Shown: positions 35,237 to 44,408 of the stretch, piece after piece | Position numbering within the stretch: the stretch's first letter is position 1 | Layout: each line of letters starts with the position of its first letter | NCBI GenBank assembly: GCA_049518415.1 | Contig: JBEKRX010000020.1 | Span: 17,334 to 81,333, forward strand | Direction of reading: 5' to 3' | Length of the DNA stretch: 64,000 bases | Source: CAVQND01 sp049518415 | GTDB taxonomy: Bacteria; Verrucomicrobiota; Verrucomicrobiia; Limisphaerales; UBA8199 | Made by a program: the position numbers and the translations under genes | The notes under the pieces: generated by a model | What the model was told of the DNA's origin: nothing | The model's input: the letters and a program-made list of their open reading frames with translations, nothing else | Database searches by the model: none

Positions 35237-38230
35237 CTACTCCGTTAGTTTCAAAATATAGGTTTCGCCGGCTGGAACAGCGAAACTCGGCGGCAACTCG
35301 CTTTCCAAGGTCAGGTTTCGTATGCCGCTAAACTTGAGGTTTGCCGCCAGCTTGACCTGCAGCTCGCGCTGGCGATCCAGGTTGTTGACAAAGGCCAGCC
35401 AACCGTCGCTGGTCTTGATCGCCCGGTACTCCAGGCCGCTGACATGATGGCCGTCCGGGGTCAGAAAGCGGATTGGGCTCTGCGCGCCACAGCCAGCCAG
35501 CACAGCGTCCATCAACTCGACCATGCTGTCGGACACCAGCGGGATAGCCAGATAGTAAATGCCGCCCTTTTCCATCGGCACCTGGACGAGCGCCGGCTGA
35601 TGGTCAGGGAACGTGGCCAGCACCCGGTTGCCGCCGCCGACCTTCAGGACGTGTCGCACCCCGGCGCCCTGCAACTCCATTTCCCGGCCAAAGACACTTC
35701 TTCCGGCGGTCTTGATTTTGGCCTTGGGCACCTCGGTGACGACGCTGTCCACGATCAGCCCCATCAGAAACGGGGCCTCGGTTTCCTCGCCGCCGGCGTC
35801 GCGCTGGAGGCCGGTCCTGGCCTGGCCCGCGACGATGCTCGGGGCTTTCATGCCGGTCACTTGAATGTTCAACGGCGCGAGGTAATCCTGTTTGCGGTTG
35901 TACTGGTCGAAGAACCAGCTATTGGGCACCAGCACCACCTGGCCGCCGCTCCTGGCAAAGTCCATTACCTTCTGCACGACCTCGGCCTGTTCATAAGTGG
36001 CGGCCGGGATGACCAGTACCCGGTATTGCGTCAGTTTGCCTTGGAGCACCTGCCTGGTGGTGACGAAATCAACCGGCCCGCCGATCTCCAGCAGCGCATC
36101 GTAGGTCCGTTCCAACTCCAACAAGTAAGGAGTCTTGTCGCCGCCCGCCGGCGGGACCTGCAGCAGGGAAGCCCTCGAGTATAACAGGGCCACGGGTGCC
36201 TTGATGTCCTGCTGGAAGGCGAGGATTTCCTGGCGCAGGCGGCGCAGGTCCAAGCCGGTGCGCAGAAACCGCTCCGCTTCCGGAACGGTGCAGTACGGGG
36301 GCCGGCTGCCGCGGCCGTAGAGCAAGGCCCCGCCATCGCCCGGCTTATCGGCCCAAGCCCAGTACAGCGAAAGGGCAGACAGCCCGTGCAGGAAACTAGC
36401 CATCGTGTTGCGGTACTCGCTCCCTTCGACCTCGACGATGGCCTTGCGGTTGTCGCTGAGCGAGCGCAGGAAATCGACGTACTTGGTCGAGGCCGGCGAT
36501 TCGTTAATGCAGAAGTCGTTGACCTCGTGGGCCAGGGCTTCCACATCGCTGCCGCTCTCGCCCCACTCCTTGCTGAAGTTGTAGTGCGGAGCGCAGGTGG
36601 CCATGGGGATGTCGGGATCGATTTGGCGTTGTTGCGCCTTGGCCCATTTCATGAACTGGGTGAAGCGCCAAAGATTGAAATCGAGCCACTCATAACGCTT
36701 CGCATCATTGGGCTCCCGTTGGCGAAAATCCAGCAGTTGGACCTCCGCGAAATCCTTGTGGCGGGTGTCCCAGGCCTGGTTGAGTTTCTCGATGGCGCCG
36801 AACTTCTCCTTGAGCCAGGCGCGGAACATGTCGCGGGTCAGATCGCAGTAGCAGATGTAGAAATACTCGTAATCCAACAGGCTGATCAGGCGGGTCTGGC
36901 TCTGCCTTTGGGCGGGCAGCACCTTCCGGTAAGCCTCCACGCAGGCCTGGCGGGTGTGGGGGCTTTCCAGGCAAATCACGCAGTTGGCGCCGCTCACGCC
37001 GCCGGACCACTTGTCGGCGATGATATGTCCGCACCAGCCTCCGTCCCAGACGCGGTGGGTGTCGGGATACTGATTGAAGGCCTCCCAGATAGGCATCTCC
37101 TGGTAATTGAAACGGTCGGCGCCCGGGGCCATACAGGTATAGACCCAAGTGGTGTGCGGGCTGAAGAACGGCTCGGCTTCCCGGCTGGGGCCGCTGTGGA
37201 CGCTATAAATGAAGGTGGGAACATCGCCTTCGCAGAAGTTGCGGCCCTTGAGCTTCATCCGGGTGAAATCAGGCTTGGGCGGCACCTGTCGAGGCTGGCG
37301 CTGGCCCGCCAGCACCTGGCCGATCTCCTGGATGATCTCCTGGCCGCGCTGTGCCACATACCTGAGGGTCTCGGGCCGTTCCTCGGGAAAGTTCTTCCAA
37401 CGCTCATTCAGGCCAACTCGCATTGGAATAGCCGCCGCCTGCCAGTAGAGCACGTCGATGCCCTTTGCTTTGGCCTCGCCGATGAGCTCGGTCACTTTGG
37501 CAAATGTCTCATTGGCCTGGGAAAACCCCACCACCCCCGAAACGGACTCGCCGCAAACCCCGCACTTGGCGGCCTTGGGATCGACCTTCAGACCGCAGAA
37601 AGCACACTTGAGCCCACCCTCACCGGCGAAACCGTGGAAGGTCTCCTCCACCGGGCCCAGAACCAGGCCGTTTTTGAGGCCAGTGCCTTCGACCTTTTCA
37701 AGCCGGAGCTCGTCCAGCCAGATTTTCCCCGAGCCGAACAGATAGATATAGAGCAAGTTGCTGTCGCAGGCTTCGTCAAAATGTTGGGTGAGCTCGAACT
37801 TCCGCCAGCCGTAGGTCCCCGTCGGCAGATCGGTCATCATTTCCTTGCCTTTTGGCTCGAAGGATACCACCAGCCCGCGATCATATTGGCCGGGCTGGAG
37901 GCCGATCCCGCGGACGTAGCCCGAGAATCTGTACCAGCCGGCCTCGGTCTTGACCGTCTGGCTGAGACCGAGTTTGCAGGGGCCATAGCTGAGCATCCCC
38001 GCGCTGGCCTGGCCTTCGTGCTTAATGTCAGTGTCGGCGACGCGTCTGCAGTTGCCTTCCCACTTCCAGCCTGACCAAACTTTAAAGGGGTTCCCCTGCT
38101 CGTCGGGTTGGTCGAGGTACTGTTCAAAACCGCCGTCTTTTAAGATGTTCTCGGCAGCCTCGGCAGCGTAATGACTAGCCAGCAGGGCCAGCGGCACGAA
38201 TATCAGAAGGGATTTCAGCTTCGCTTTCAC
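35237..38230 (-). CDS. Secreted GH42-like enzyme with CBM and zinc ribbon
   Basis: This is a 997-residue exported protein with a GTG start. After the signal peptide, an N-terminal beta-sandwich (ILKDGGFEQYL to IWLDELRLEKVEG, residues 28-185) is a carbohydrate-binding-type module. A four-cysteine zinc ribbon follows at about 206-227 (CAFCG, 10-residue gap, CGVCG). Then a GH42/GH-A-type barrel: MFRAWLKEKFGAIEKLNQAWDT is the classic beta-galactosidase A-domain line, and a Rossmann-like trimerisation domain (YRVLVIPAATYEQAEVV, GGQVVLVPNSWF) and a closing beta domain complete it. Beta-galactosidase activity is plausible; the zinc ribbon in such an enzyme is unusual. Confidence 0.75.
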   Translation of the reverse strand: MKAKLKSLLIFVPLALLASHYAAEAAENILKDGGFEQYLDQPDEQGNPFKVWSGWKWEGNCRRVADTDIKHEGQASAGMLSYGPCKLGLSQTVKTEAGWYRFSGYVRGIGLQPGQYDRGLVVSFEPKGKEMMTDLPTGTYGWRKFELTQHFDEACDSNLLYIYLFGSGKIWLDELRLEKVEGTGLKNGLVLGPVEETFHGFAGEGGLKCAFCGLKVDPKAAKCGVCGESVSGVVGFSQANETFAKVTELIGEAKAKGIDVLYWQAAAIPMRVGLNERWKNFPEERPETLRYVAQRGQEIIQEIGQVLAGQRQPRQVPPKPDFTRMKLKGRNFCEGDVPTFIYSVHSGPSREAEPFFSPHTTWVYTCMAPGADRFNYQEMPIWEAFNQYPDTHRVWDGGWCGHIIADKWSGGVSGANCVICLESPHTRQACVEAYRKVLPAQRQSQTRLISLLDYEYFYICYCDLTRDMFRAWLKEKFGAIEKLNQAWDTRHKDFAEVQLLDFRQREPNDAKRYEWLDFNLWRFTQFMKWAKAQQRQIDPDIPMATCAPHYNFSKEWGESGSDVEALAHEVNDFCINESPASTKYVDFLRSLSDNRKAIVEVEGSEYRNTMASFLHGLSALSLYWAWADKPGDGGALLYGRGSRPPYCTVPEAERFLRTGLDLRRLRQEILAFQQDIKAPVALLYSRASLLQVPPAGGDKTPYLLELERTYDALLEIGGPVDFVTTRQVLQGKLTQYRVLVIPAATYEQAEVVQKVMDFARSGGQVVLVPNSWFFDQYNRKQDYLAPLNIQVTGMKAPSIVAGQARTGLQRDAGGEETEAPFLMGLIVDSVVTEVPKAKIKTAGRSVFGREMELQGAGVRHVLKVGGGNRVLATFPDHQPALVQVPMEKGGIYYLAIPLVSDSMVELMDAVLAGCGAQSPIRFLTPDGHHVSGLEYRAIKTSDGWLAFVNNLDRQRELQVKLAANLKFSGIRNLTLESELPPSFAVPAGETYILKLTE

Positions 38231-38327
38231 AGATTCAAAGTAACATCATCCTTCGAGGAAAACGCCTGCCCGCGGCAGGGCGTCACGCAGGTCCCGGCGG
38301 CGGGCCCGGAGCGTAGTTTCGGGGGTT

Positions 38328-39191
38328 TTAGTCATCTGCTGGCGCGGCGTCCGGCGGTTGACCTCGCGGCGGTTTGTCATTTTCATCTGATTTTTCTTGA
38401 ACCCCATCATCGCTGCTCTTCCGCATACTGAGGCTGGCCGGGCTGCTCACCCACCTGTGCCGATAATTGCGGCCAGAATTCCCCTGGCTTGGGCTTCCGT
38501 TGGTCCCTCCGCTGCCCCTGGCCGTAAAACTGGAGAATCCGAAATCAGAATTGGAGCCGATGCCCTGACCGCCATCGCAAGCAAGATACTCCCCAATTCC
38601 AGGATTGCCCGTCTTATGCGTATTATCCGTGGCGCGGGCCTGCTCAACCCCGTTGATATACACCGTGATAAGATTGCCGACGATGGACGCTTTAAGGATG
38701 TCCCCATTCTTCAGGCAATAGTTGGTACCACGCTTATCCGCCAGATAGGTAAACTTTCCAAGCGGGCCGTCCCATCGGACAATTTGTACATAAGACGAAC
38801 CGCTGTTGAGGCACCTGGCAAAGCATTCATACCCGGTTGTGCGATGGGGTGAGCTGGTCCAGCGCAGAAGTATCTCGAGTTCCTGAATGCAAGATGAGTT
38901 AGGCTTTGCGATATACGCCTGTCCCCAGGCTTCCTGGTCCGGCGGAAATCCGGAGAGATGAGCGTATGAATCATTGAACTTATATATATCCGTATTCGTC
39001 CCGGTTTGGGTGCCGAAGGCTAGGCCGTCTTTTTTCCTGATCTTAGTCCAATCAACACCGTTATTAGTCCACTTTCCATCTTCAGAGAGCGGGTCTTCGA
39101 CCCCCTCAAAACGGGTCGTGTATGTTTGGGAAAATCCGATCGTGGATAAACCGGCTGAAGCAAGCAGCATCATTAATAGAAAACGGTTCAT
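38328..39191 (-). CDS. Secreted LamG/concanavalin-like protein
   Basis: This is a 287-residue exported protein. The ATG at 39191 opens a signal peptide (LLMMLLASAGLSTIGFSQ). The body is an all-beta jellyroll typical of concanavalin-like lectins or DUF1080-type proteins: FVQ-like core strands in YVQIVRWDGPLGKFTYLAD, GDILKASIVGNLITVYINGV and FGFSSFTARG. The tail is polar and repetitive (Gly/Ser, then Asp/Lys/Pro). Its codons are clearly richer in A and T than its neighbours, which suggests separate origin. It might bind a glycan or act with the GH2 enzyme upstream; a 3-keto-glycoside hydrolase role is possible but unproven. Confidence 0.7.
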   Translation of the reverse strand: MNRFLLMMLLASAGLSTIGFSQTYTTRFEGVEDPLSEDGKWTNNGVDWTKIRKKDGLAFGTQTGTNTDIYKFNDSYAHLSGFPPDQEAWGQAYIAKPNSSCIQELEILLRWTSSPHRTTGYECFARCLNSGSSYVQIVRWDGPLGKFTYLADKRGTNYCLKNGDILKASIVGNLITVYINGVEQARATDNTHKTGNPGIGEYLACDGGQGIGSNSDFGFSSFTARGSGGTNGSPSQGNSGRNYRHRWVSSPASLSMRKSSDDGVQEKSDENDKPPRGQPPDAAPADD

Positions 39192-39376
39192 CGTGAGGCC
39201 TCCCAAATGGGTCTGGGCAGCGAAAACTCCATAATCCTTCGAAAACGTTGATTCTTCAATATGCTCGGCTAAAGTTGGCCCGGAACCTCGAGAAATCAAG
39301 GCTTTTGAAGGATTGCGAGGTTTTCGCTACCACAGGGTCATTGAAGACTTACGGCTACGTGCCCAAACTCCGCGCA

Positions 39377-42300
39377 TTACTCGGCCGGCAGGATATCGAG
39401 TTCGGCGACGCTGGTCCAGGGGCGGTTGCGGATTTCGCTGAGCGCAACGAACTTGAGGAAGCGGGCGGTGACGGGTTCGTTCAGCCGGATGGCCTGCGGT
39501 TCAACGCCGCCGCGCAGGCGGCCTTTGGCGGCCGGGGCGCTGCCCCAGTCCTGGCCATCGGCGCTGAGGTAGAGCTCGTAGTCGCGGACGCGTCCGTTTT
39601 CGGACCCGGCCCGGGCGGTGTAAAGGACGCCGCCGAGTTTGGTCGGCCTGGCCAGGTCGATGACCAGCCAGTGGGGCGGCCCGGCCTCGTCCGAACTCCA
39701 GCGCGAGTGCCAGAACGTCTCCGGGTCGCCGTCGATGGCGTGGGCGGGGTCGCCTTCGCCCGGCTCGAAACTGCTGGCCGCGACGATCTTCCACTGGCCT
39801 TGATGGCCGGCCTGGGCGAGTTGCAGCTCGCCGGCGAAGGGGAGGGCGCCCGGCAACTCGGCGCGGATATAAAGCGCGCCGCTTTCGCCCAATTCCATCG
39901 GGCCTTCGTAAGCCGCGCGAGGCGCGCCGTTCAAGGAACAGGAAATCCTCGCGTCCGCCGTCGTGCTGGCGAGCACGATGCGCCCCTGCTGGTCGCGAGC
40001 AACCAGGACGGGCTTCACACGCGGCGGCGGCGCCTGCCGGGCCAGCGAGCCGAAGGCCGTTGCTTTCGTGCCGGCTGTCAACGGACGCAGGACGCACGAG
40101 AACACCAACGGCTCGGTGTGCGGGACATATTGCGGCAAGGGCTGCGGGCCGCAGCCCGCCGAGCCGACGCCCAACGTGCGGGGGCTCAGGCACAGGACGG
40201 TGGCGCTGGATTCGGGCAACTCATGAGGATGCTTGACGGCCGCCAATTCTTCATCGCTGCACGGGAGCGCGGACATGGCCATGACACCGTCGTCCGCCGA
40301 GGCGAGCAGGCCGACGCCGCTGGCGGCCCGGAGCGCCACCCAGCGCACGTCCTCGTGGTTGCCGCACTCCATGGTGGCGACATAGGGCGTCATCAACTCG
40401 CGCGTCGTCGCGGTCCAGCGGGCGATGTCCGAGCCGCGTTTGCGGTCCGGGTAATTCTCCAGCGGGCCGCGTCCGAAATAGGTCGCCGTCTCGAGCGCCT
40501 TGTCCAGGAAAAGGCGCAGGCCCAGGCGCGGCAGGACGACGCGCTGAGTGCCCGGCGCGACCGAAAGGTCCACCGCCACCCGGCCGTCATCGAAGATGGT
40601 GTAGGTCATCGTCTGGCTGAACGCAAAACCGCCTTTGCCTTGCGACCGGCCCGAGAGGCGCACTTGCACGGCCTTGGCTTCGCGCACAACCCGCTGGAGA
40701 CGGTCACGTTGCTCCATAAGGACCTGCGTCGGCCCCGAGGTAACGCTCAACGACAAGTTGGTGACTTCGATGGATGCGGGTTTGAAACTCAACTGGTCCA
40801 GGCCCCGGCTCTTCCAGGCGGCGGCGGCCCACAGGTCGTCGTTCAGGTGCGGCGCGCGCCAGGCGTAGAGTTGCGGGCCCCCGCCCGCCTTGAGCAGCGG
40901 GACACCGTCCACGGTCCAGTCGGTGAGCAAGCCCGTGGTCTTGTCGAACGTCAGGGCGAATCCAGTCGCGACCCTCTTCACGTTTCCCTTCAGGTCCACC
41001 GGGAAGGCCCCTGGTTTTCCCGCCACTTTAATGCGGGCCGCGTCCTGCTCGAGAGAGAGCGTGCCCGCGTCCGAGGCGTCTGCTCCGCGGTCCGTGACCT
41101 CGGCGCTCGGCGGCAGCTTGAACTGCTCGGCCGCCACCTCGTGGCCGCGCCTGGCCCAGCGTTCGTCCTGGTCCAGCAGGAAGGACACTCGCAGGAAGCA
41201 CTCCGCCCCCGGCGCGAGCCGGGCCTGAGCCAAAGGCACGGTGATGGTGGCCGCCTGGCCCGGCGCCAGGTCGAGGCTCGGCAGGGAGCCGGTCAAGTCG
41301 CCCCCGTCCTCCCGGGTGAGCGACCAGGCCAGCCGGAACTGCTTGAGGTTGGTGAAGGCGTATTTGTTCTTGATCCGGATCTTGCCGGCAGCGAGGTCTT
41401 CGGCCTCGAAGCCGATCCATTGGTAGGCCTTCTTGGCTTCCGGGTATTTGGGCGTGGGCGTGCGGTCCGCGAAGACGACGCCCTTGAGGATGAAGACGCT
41501 GTCGTTGGGCTGGTCGCCGAAGTCGCCGCCGTAGGCAAGAAACGGATGACTCGGGTCGCGGCGGTTCCAGATGGCCTGGTCCTGCCATTCCCAGATGGCG
41601 CCGCCCATCAGGTTTTCGTAACGGTCGAAGAGGTCGTTGTATTCGCCAATGGCGCCCATGGAGTTGCTCATGGCGTGGGCGTATTCGCAGCAGTAGAGCG
41701 GCTTCTTGCGCGGGGACTTGCCGATGCTCTCGAGCCATTGGTGGCCCGGGTACATCACGCTGTCGATGTCGCAGGGGTTGCCGTCCCCGAGCTCGAACCG
41801 TTCGTAATGGGTGGGACGCGAGGGGTCCAGGGCCTTGATGGCGCGGAGGGCGGCGCGGAAGTTCGGCCCTGGGCCGGCCTCGTTGCCGAGGGACCAGATG
41901 ATGACCGAGGGGTGGTTCTTGTGGGTCTCGACATTGGCCACGTTGCGCGCCACGTGCGCCTTTTCCCACTCGGGTTGGTTCGAGAGCGACTCCCGGCCAT
42001 AGCCGTAGCCGTGCGACTCGATATTGGCCTCCGCCACGAGGTAAATGCCATATTCATCGCACAGCTCATACCAGCGGGGGTCATCCGGGTAATGGCAGGT
42101 GCGGACATGGTTGGCGTTCATCTGCTTGAGCAATTCGAGGTCGCGCCTCATGCGTTCCTCGCTGACATAGTGGCCGGTGTCGGGCCAGTTCTCGTGCCGG
42201 TTGGCGCCTTTGAGCTTCACGGGCACACCATTGATGGTGAAGACCTGGCCTTTGATCTCGATCTTGCGGAAGCCGACACGAGCGGAGAGGAGTTCCGATG

Positions 42301-43396
42301 GCGCGGTCGAGGCCGCGCCCTCGTCGATCAGCGTGATGACGGCCGTGGAGAGGTTGGGCGTTTCGGCGGTCCACTTGGCCGGGGCCTCGACATTTGCCTT
42401 CATCGTAACCGTTTGCTCCGCTCCCGCCTGGAGCGGCGGAATGATGACTGACGAGGCGGGGGCGAGGGTGACCTTCCTGCCCGTGGGGTCATAGAGCTCG
42501 AGGGATACTCGCTGCTCCTTTTGGGGCTTCTCACTGTAGTTCCTGACCTTGGCGACGACCTGGAGCGTGGCATCTTTATATTGCGCATCCAGGTCCGTCT
42601 TGACGAAGAAGTCGCGGATATGCGCCTCGGGCGCGCTCCAGAGGGTAACATTGCGGAAGATGCCGCTGAGACGCCACATGTCCTGGCATTCGAGGTAACT
42701 CCCCGCGCTGTAGCGATAGACCTCGGCGGCCAGCACGTTCGGCTGCCCGAGTCTCACGTATTTCGTGACGTCGAACTCCGCCGGGGTGCGGCTGTCGGTG
42801 CTGAAACCGACCTTTTGTCCGTTGATCCAGAGGAAAAAGGCGGAATCCACGCCGTCGAAGGTGAGGAACACCCGGCGCCCGGCCCAGGCGGCGGGCACGT
42901 CGAAATGGCGCCGGTAAGAGCCGACGGGATTGCGGTCGCGGTAGGCGGGCCAGTCCTGGGGCGGTTCGCCCATCACGCGCGGCCAGTCGCGTTTGAAGGT
43001 GTAGCGAATATTCGAGTAGATCGGCGTGTCGTAGCCTTGGAGTTGCCAATTCGAGGGCACGGGGATTTCTTTCCAGCCGCTCACGTCGAATTCGGGCTGG
43101 TAGAAATCCACCGGCCGGTCGGATGGGTTGCCGACCCAGTTGAATTTCCACAGGCCGTTGAGGTCGCGGGCGAACGGCGACTCGCGGCGCCGGCCGGCGA
43201 GCGCCTGATCGCTCGTGGCGTAGGGCATCAAGGTGGCGTGCGGCGGCTCTTTGTTAAGACCGAGCACCTGCTCGTTCTCAATCTCGGGCGGCAGGGGGGG
43301 AGCATCGGCGGCCAGGGCCAGGCCGGGCACGGCCAACACCACCAGCACGGCCAGCGAAAACAACCGTTCAAACCGCGGCTGGCAAAGCGCATTCAT
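39377..43396 (-). CDS. Secreted GH2 beta-galactosidase with C-terminal F5/8 (CBM32) domain
   Basis: This is a 1339-residue exported LacZ-type enzyme. Signal peptide 1-29; sugar-binding jellyroll with PFARDLNGLWKFNW and VPSNWQLQGYDTPIYSN; immunoglobulin-like domain; TIM barrel with KLKGANRHENWPDTG, acid/base E506 in SLGNEAG and nucleophile E571 in YCCEYAHAMSNSMG; then the small-chain domain (YFGRGPLENYPDRK). After about residue 1040 come a linker and a discoidin-like F5/8 type C domain (AIDGDPETFWHSRW, KFVALSEI), which LacZ lacks. It is the first gene of the long minus-strand block and sits next to the tRNA-Cys boundary. Galactosidase function is well supported; linkage is not known. Confidence 0.93.
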   Translation of the reverse strand: MNALCQPRFERLFSLAVLVVLAVPGLALAADAPPLPPEIENEQVLGLNKEPPHATLMPYATSDQALAGRRRESPFARDLNGLWKFNWVGNPSDRPVDFYQPEFDVSGWKEIPVPSNWQLQGYDTPIYSNIRYTFKRDWPRVMGEPPQDWPAYRDRNPVGSYRRHFDVPAAWAGRRVFLTFDGVDSAFFLWINGQKVGFSTDSRTPAEFDVTKYVRLGQPNVLAAEVYRYSAGSYLECQDMWRLSGIFRNVTLWSAPEAHIRDFFVKTDLDAQYKDATLQVVAKVRNYSEKPQKEQRVSLELYDPTGRKVTLAPASSVIIPPLQAGAEQTVTMKANVEAPAKWTAETPNLSTAVITLIDEGAASTAPSELLSARVGFRKIEIKGQVFTINGVPVKLKGANRHENWPDTGHYVSEERMRRDLELLKQMNANHVRTCHYPDDPRWYELCDEYGIYLVAEANIESHGYGYGRESLSNQPEWEKAHVARNVANVETHKNHPSVIIWSLGNEAGPGPNFRAALRAIKALDPSRPTHYERFELGDGNPCDIDSVMYPGHQWLESIGKSPRKKPLYCCEYAHAMSNSMGAIGEYNDLFDRYENLMGGAIWEWQDQAIWNRRDPSHPFLAYGGDFGDQPNDSVFILKGVVFADRTPTPKYPEAKKAYQWIGFEAEDLAAGKIRIKNKYAFTNLKQFRLAWSLTREDGGDLTGSLPSLDLAPGQAATITVPLAQARLAPGAECFLRVSFLLDQDERWARRGHEVAAEQFKLPPSAEVTDRGADASDAGTLSLEQDAARIKVAGKPGAFPVDLKGNVKRVATGFALTFDKTTGLLTDWTVDGVPLLKAGGGPQLYAWRAPHLNDDLWAAAAWKSRGLDQLSFKPASIEVTNLSLSVTSGPTQVLMEQRDRLQRVVREAKAVQVRLSGRSQGKGGFAFSQTMTYTIFDDGRVAVDLSVAPGTQRVVLPRLGLRLFLDKALETATYFGRGPLENYPDRKRGSDIARWTATTRELMTPYVATMECGNHEDVRWVALRAASGVGLLASADDGVMAMSALPCSDEELAAVKHPHELPESSATVLCLSPRTLGVGSAGCGPQPLPQYVPHTEPLVFSCVLRPLTAGTKATAFGSLARQAPPPRVKPVLVARDQQGRIVLASTTADARISCSLNGAPRAAYEGPMELGESGALYIRAELPGALPFAGELQLAQAGHQGQWKIVAASSFEPGEGDPAHAIDGDPETFWHSRWSSDEAGPPHWLVIDLARPTKLGGVLYTARAGSENGRVRDYELYLSADGQDWGSAPAAKGRLRGGVEPQAIRLNEPVTARFLKFVALSEIRNRPWTSVAELDILPAE

Positions 43397-43749
43397 GAAC
43401 GCGAAATAAGGGAAAGGCGGGGCCGCGCCAAGCAGAAAACGCGGCGGGCGGGGGACCGCAAGGTGGCAGCGGCCTCCGGCCGCTGCTCATTCAAAGGTTC
43501 TTCAACCAGGAAGCGACAGTTCATGAACCTGTAGTTGCAGATTGGGAGCACTGCCGCTTGGTGGCCGACCTTTTCGGAGCGGTGGACCAAACCATGCGGA
43601 GCCAGGGAAGCAGTCAGACAATTCTCCCTCCAGCAGGATAGCCTTCTGCCAAGCTCTTCAGCAGGAACGACTGTCTTCCTCTCCCTGGATGGGTTTACGC
43701 ACCGTACACCGTCATCTTCATAAACCCTTGATCTTCCAACATCACGGAG
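43397..43749. other. Intergenic region between GH2 gene and tRNA-Cys
   Basis: About 350 bp with no gene I can support. It contains a GC hairpin AGCGGCC-TCC-GGCCGCT around 43468-43484 and a more AT-rich 3' part. It holds the GH2 promoter (minus strand) and is the junction between the carbohydrate region and the housekeeping region. Confidence 0.4.
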
Positions 43750-43824
43750 TGGAGGCGAGGGTCGGAATCGAACCGACGCATAAGGCTTTTGCAGAGCCCT
43801 GCCTTACCACTTGGCTACCCCGCC
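43750..43824 (-). tRNA. tRNA-Cys (GCA)
   Basis: A full cloverleaf can be drawn on the minus strand: acceptor GGCGGGG with CCTCGCC (one G-U pair), a GCA anticodon in the loop CTGCAAA on a five-pair stem GGGCT/AGCCT, T-arm GTCGGTTCGAATCCGAC, discriminator U and an encoded CCA. The 75-nt length and U73 fit cysteine tRNA. The 3' end faces the carbohydrate region. Confidence 0.95.
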
Positions 43825-43920
43825 ATGAGCTTCGTTGGGGAAATTAAATCACTTTGGGCCGCGCGCAAGTCTTTAATTCTGCGCGGAAATGCCGGGAGCG
43901 ACCGCGAACGGTGGCGTTCA

Positions 43921-44340
43921 TCAGGCAATCCTGACCTTCATTTTCCGGATTTTGTCCTTGATGCCGCGGTAGAGCGGATGCTGGCGGAGTTGGCGCAGGT
44001 CCGGGTCCCTGGCCAGCCATTTAAAGTCGCGGTAGCCCAGGGCCAGGGCTTTTTCCAAAGCCGCGGCGGCCAAATCGAACTCGTGGTTGAGCGAATAACT
44101 GCAGGCGAGATTGTAAAAGACGAGCGGATTGCCCGGCTCGAGCCGGGACAATTGTTGGTCGACCTTCAAGCTGTGTTGGAAGTTGCCCCGCTGGGTATAG
44201 GAGTCCCCTAGAATCTGCAGCGCTTCGATGTATTGGGGATCGCGGCGAACCAGCCCCGCCAGGAAGGAGATTTTGATGTCCAAGTCGCGCACCGCTTGGC
44301 GGGTCAGTTTCTTACTTTTGGCACTGCTTTTGTCCGGCAT
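43921..44340 (-). CDS. Small TPR protein
   Basis: This is a 139-residue cytoplasmic protein with tetratricopeptide-like helices: YIEALQILGDSYTQRGNFQHSL, PLVFYNLACSYSLNHEFDLA and AAALEKALALGYRDFKWL, ending in the LRQLRQHPLY line common to bacterial TPR_end motifs. The ATG at 44340 is preferred over an upstream frame start that lacks helix features; the start gives a lysine-rich N-terminus (DKSSAKSKKLTRQ). It lies 68 bp after cinA on the same strand. A protein-protein role is likely; partner unknown. Confidence 0.75.
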   Translation of the reverse strand: MPDKSSAKSKKLTRQAVRDLDIKISFLAGLVRRDPQYIEALQILGDSYTQRGNFQHSLKVDQQLSRLEPGNPLVFYNLACSYSLNHEFDLAAAALEKALALGYRDFKWLARDPDLRQLRQHPLYRGIKDKIRKMKVRIA

Positions 44341-44408
44341 ACAACGCGGTAGATTCTTTCGCAGCGCGGTGGACAAGTCAAGCCGGAGGGCAGAGCCAAT
44401 CACCGGTC

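Noticed and set aside
39248..42451. 1067-residue plus-strand ORF
   Set aside because: It is the antisense of the GH2 beta-galactosidase, which has catalytic motifs and a signal peptide; the plus frame is open only because of high GC codon bias.
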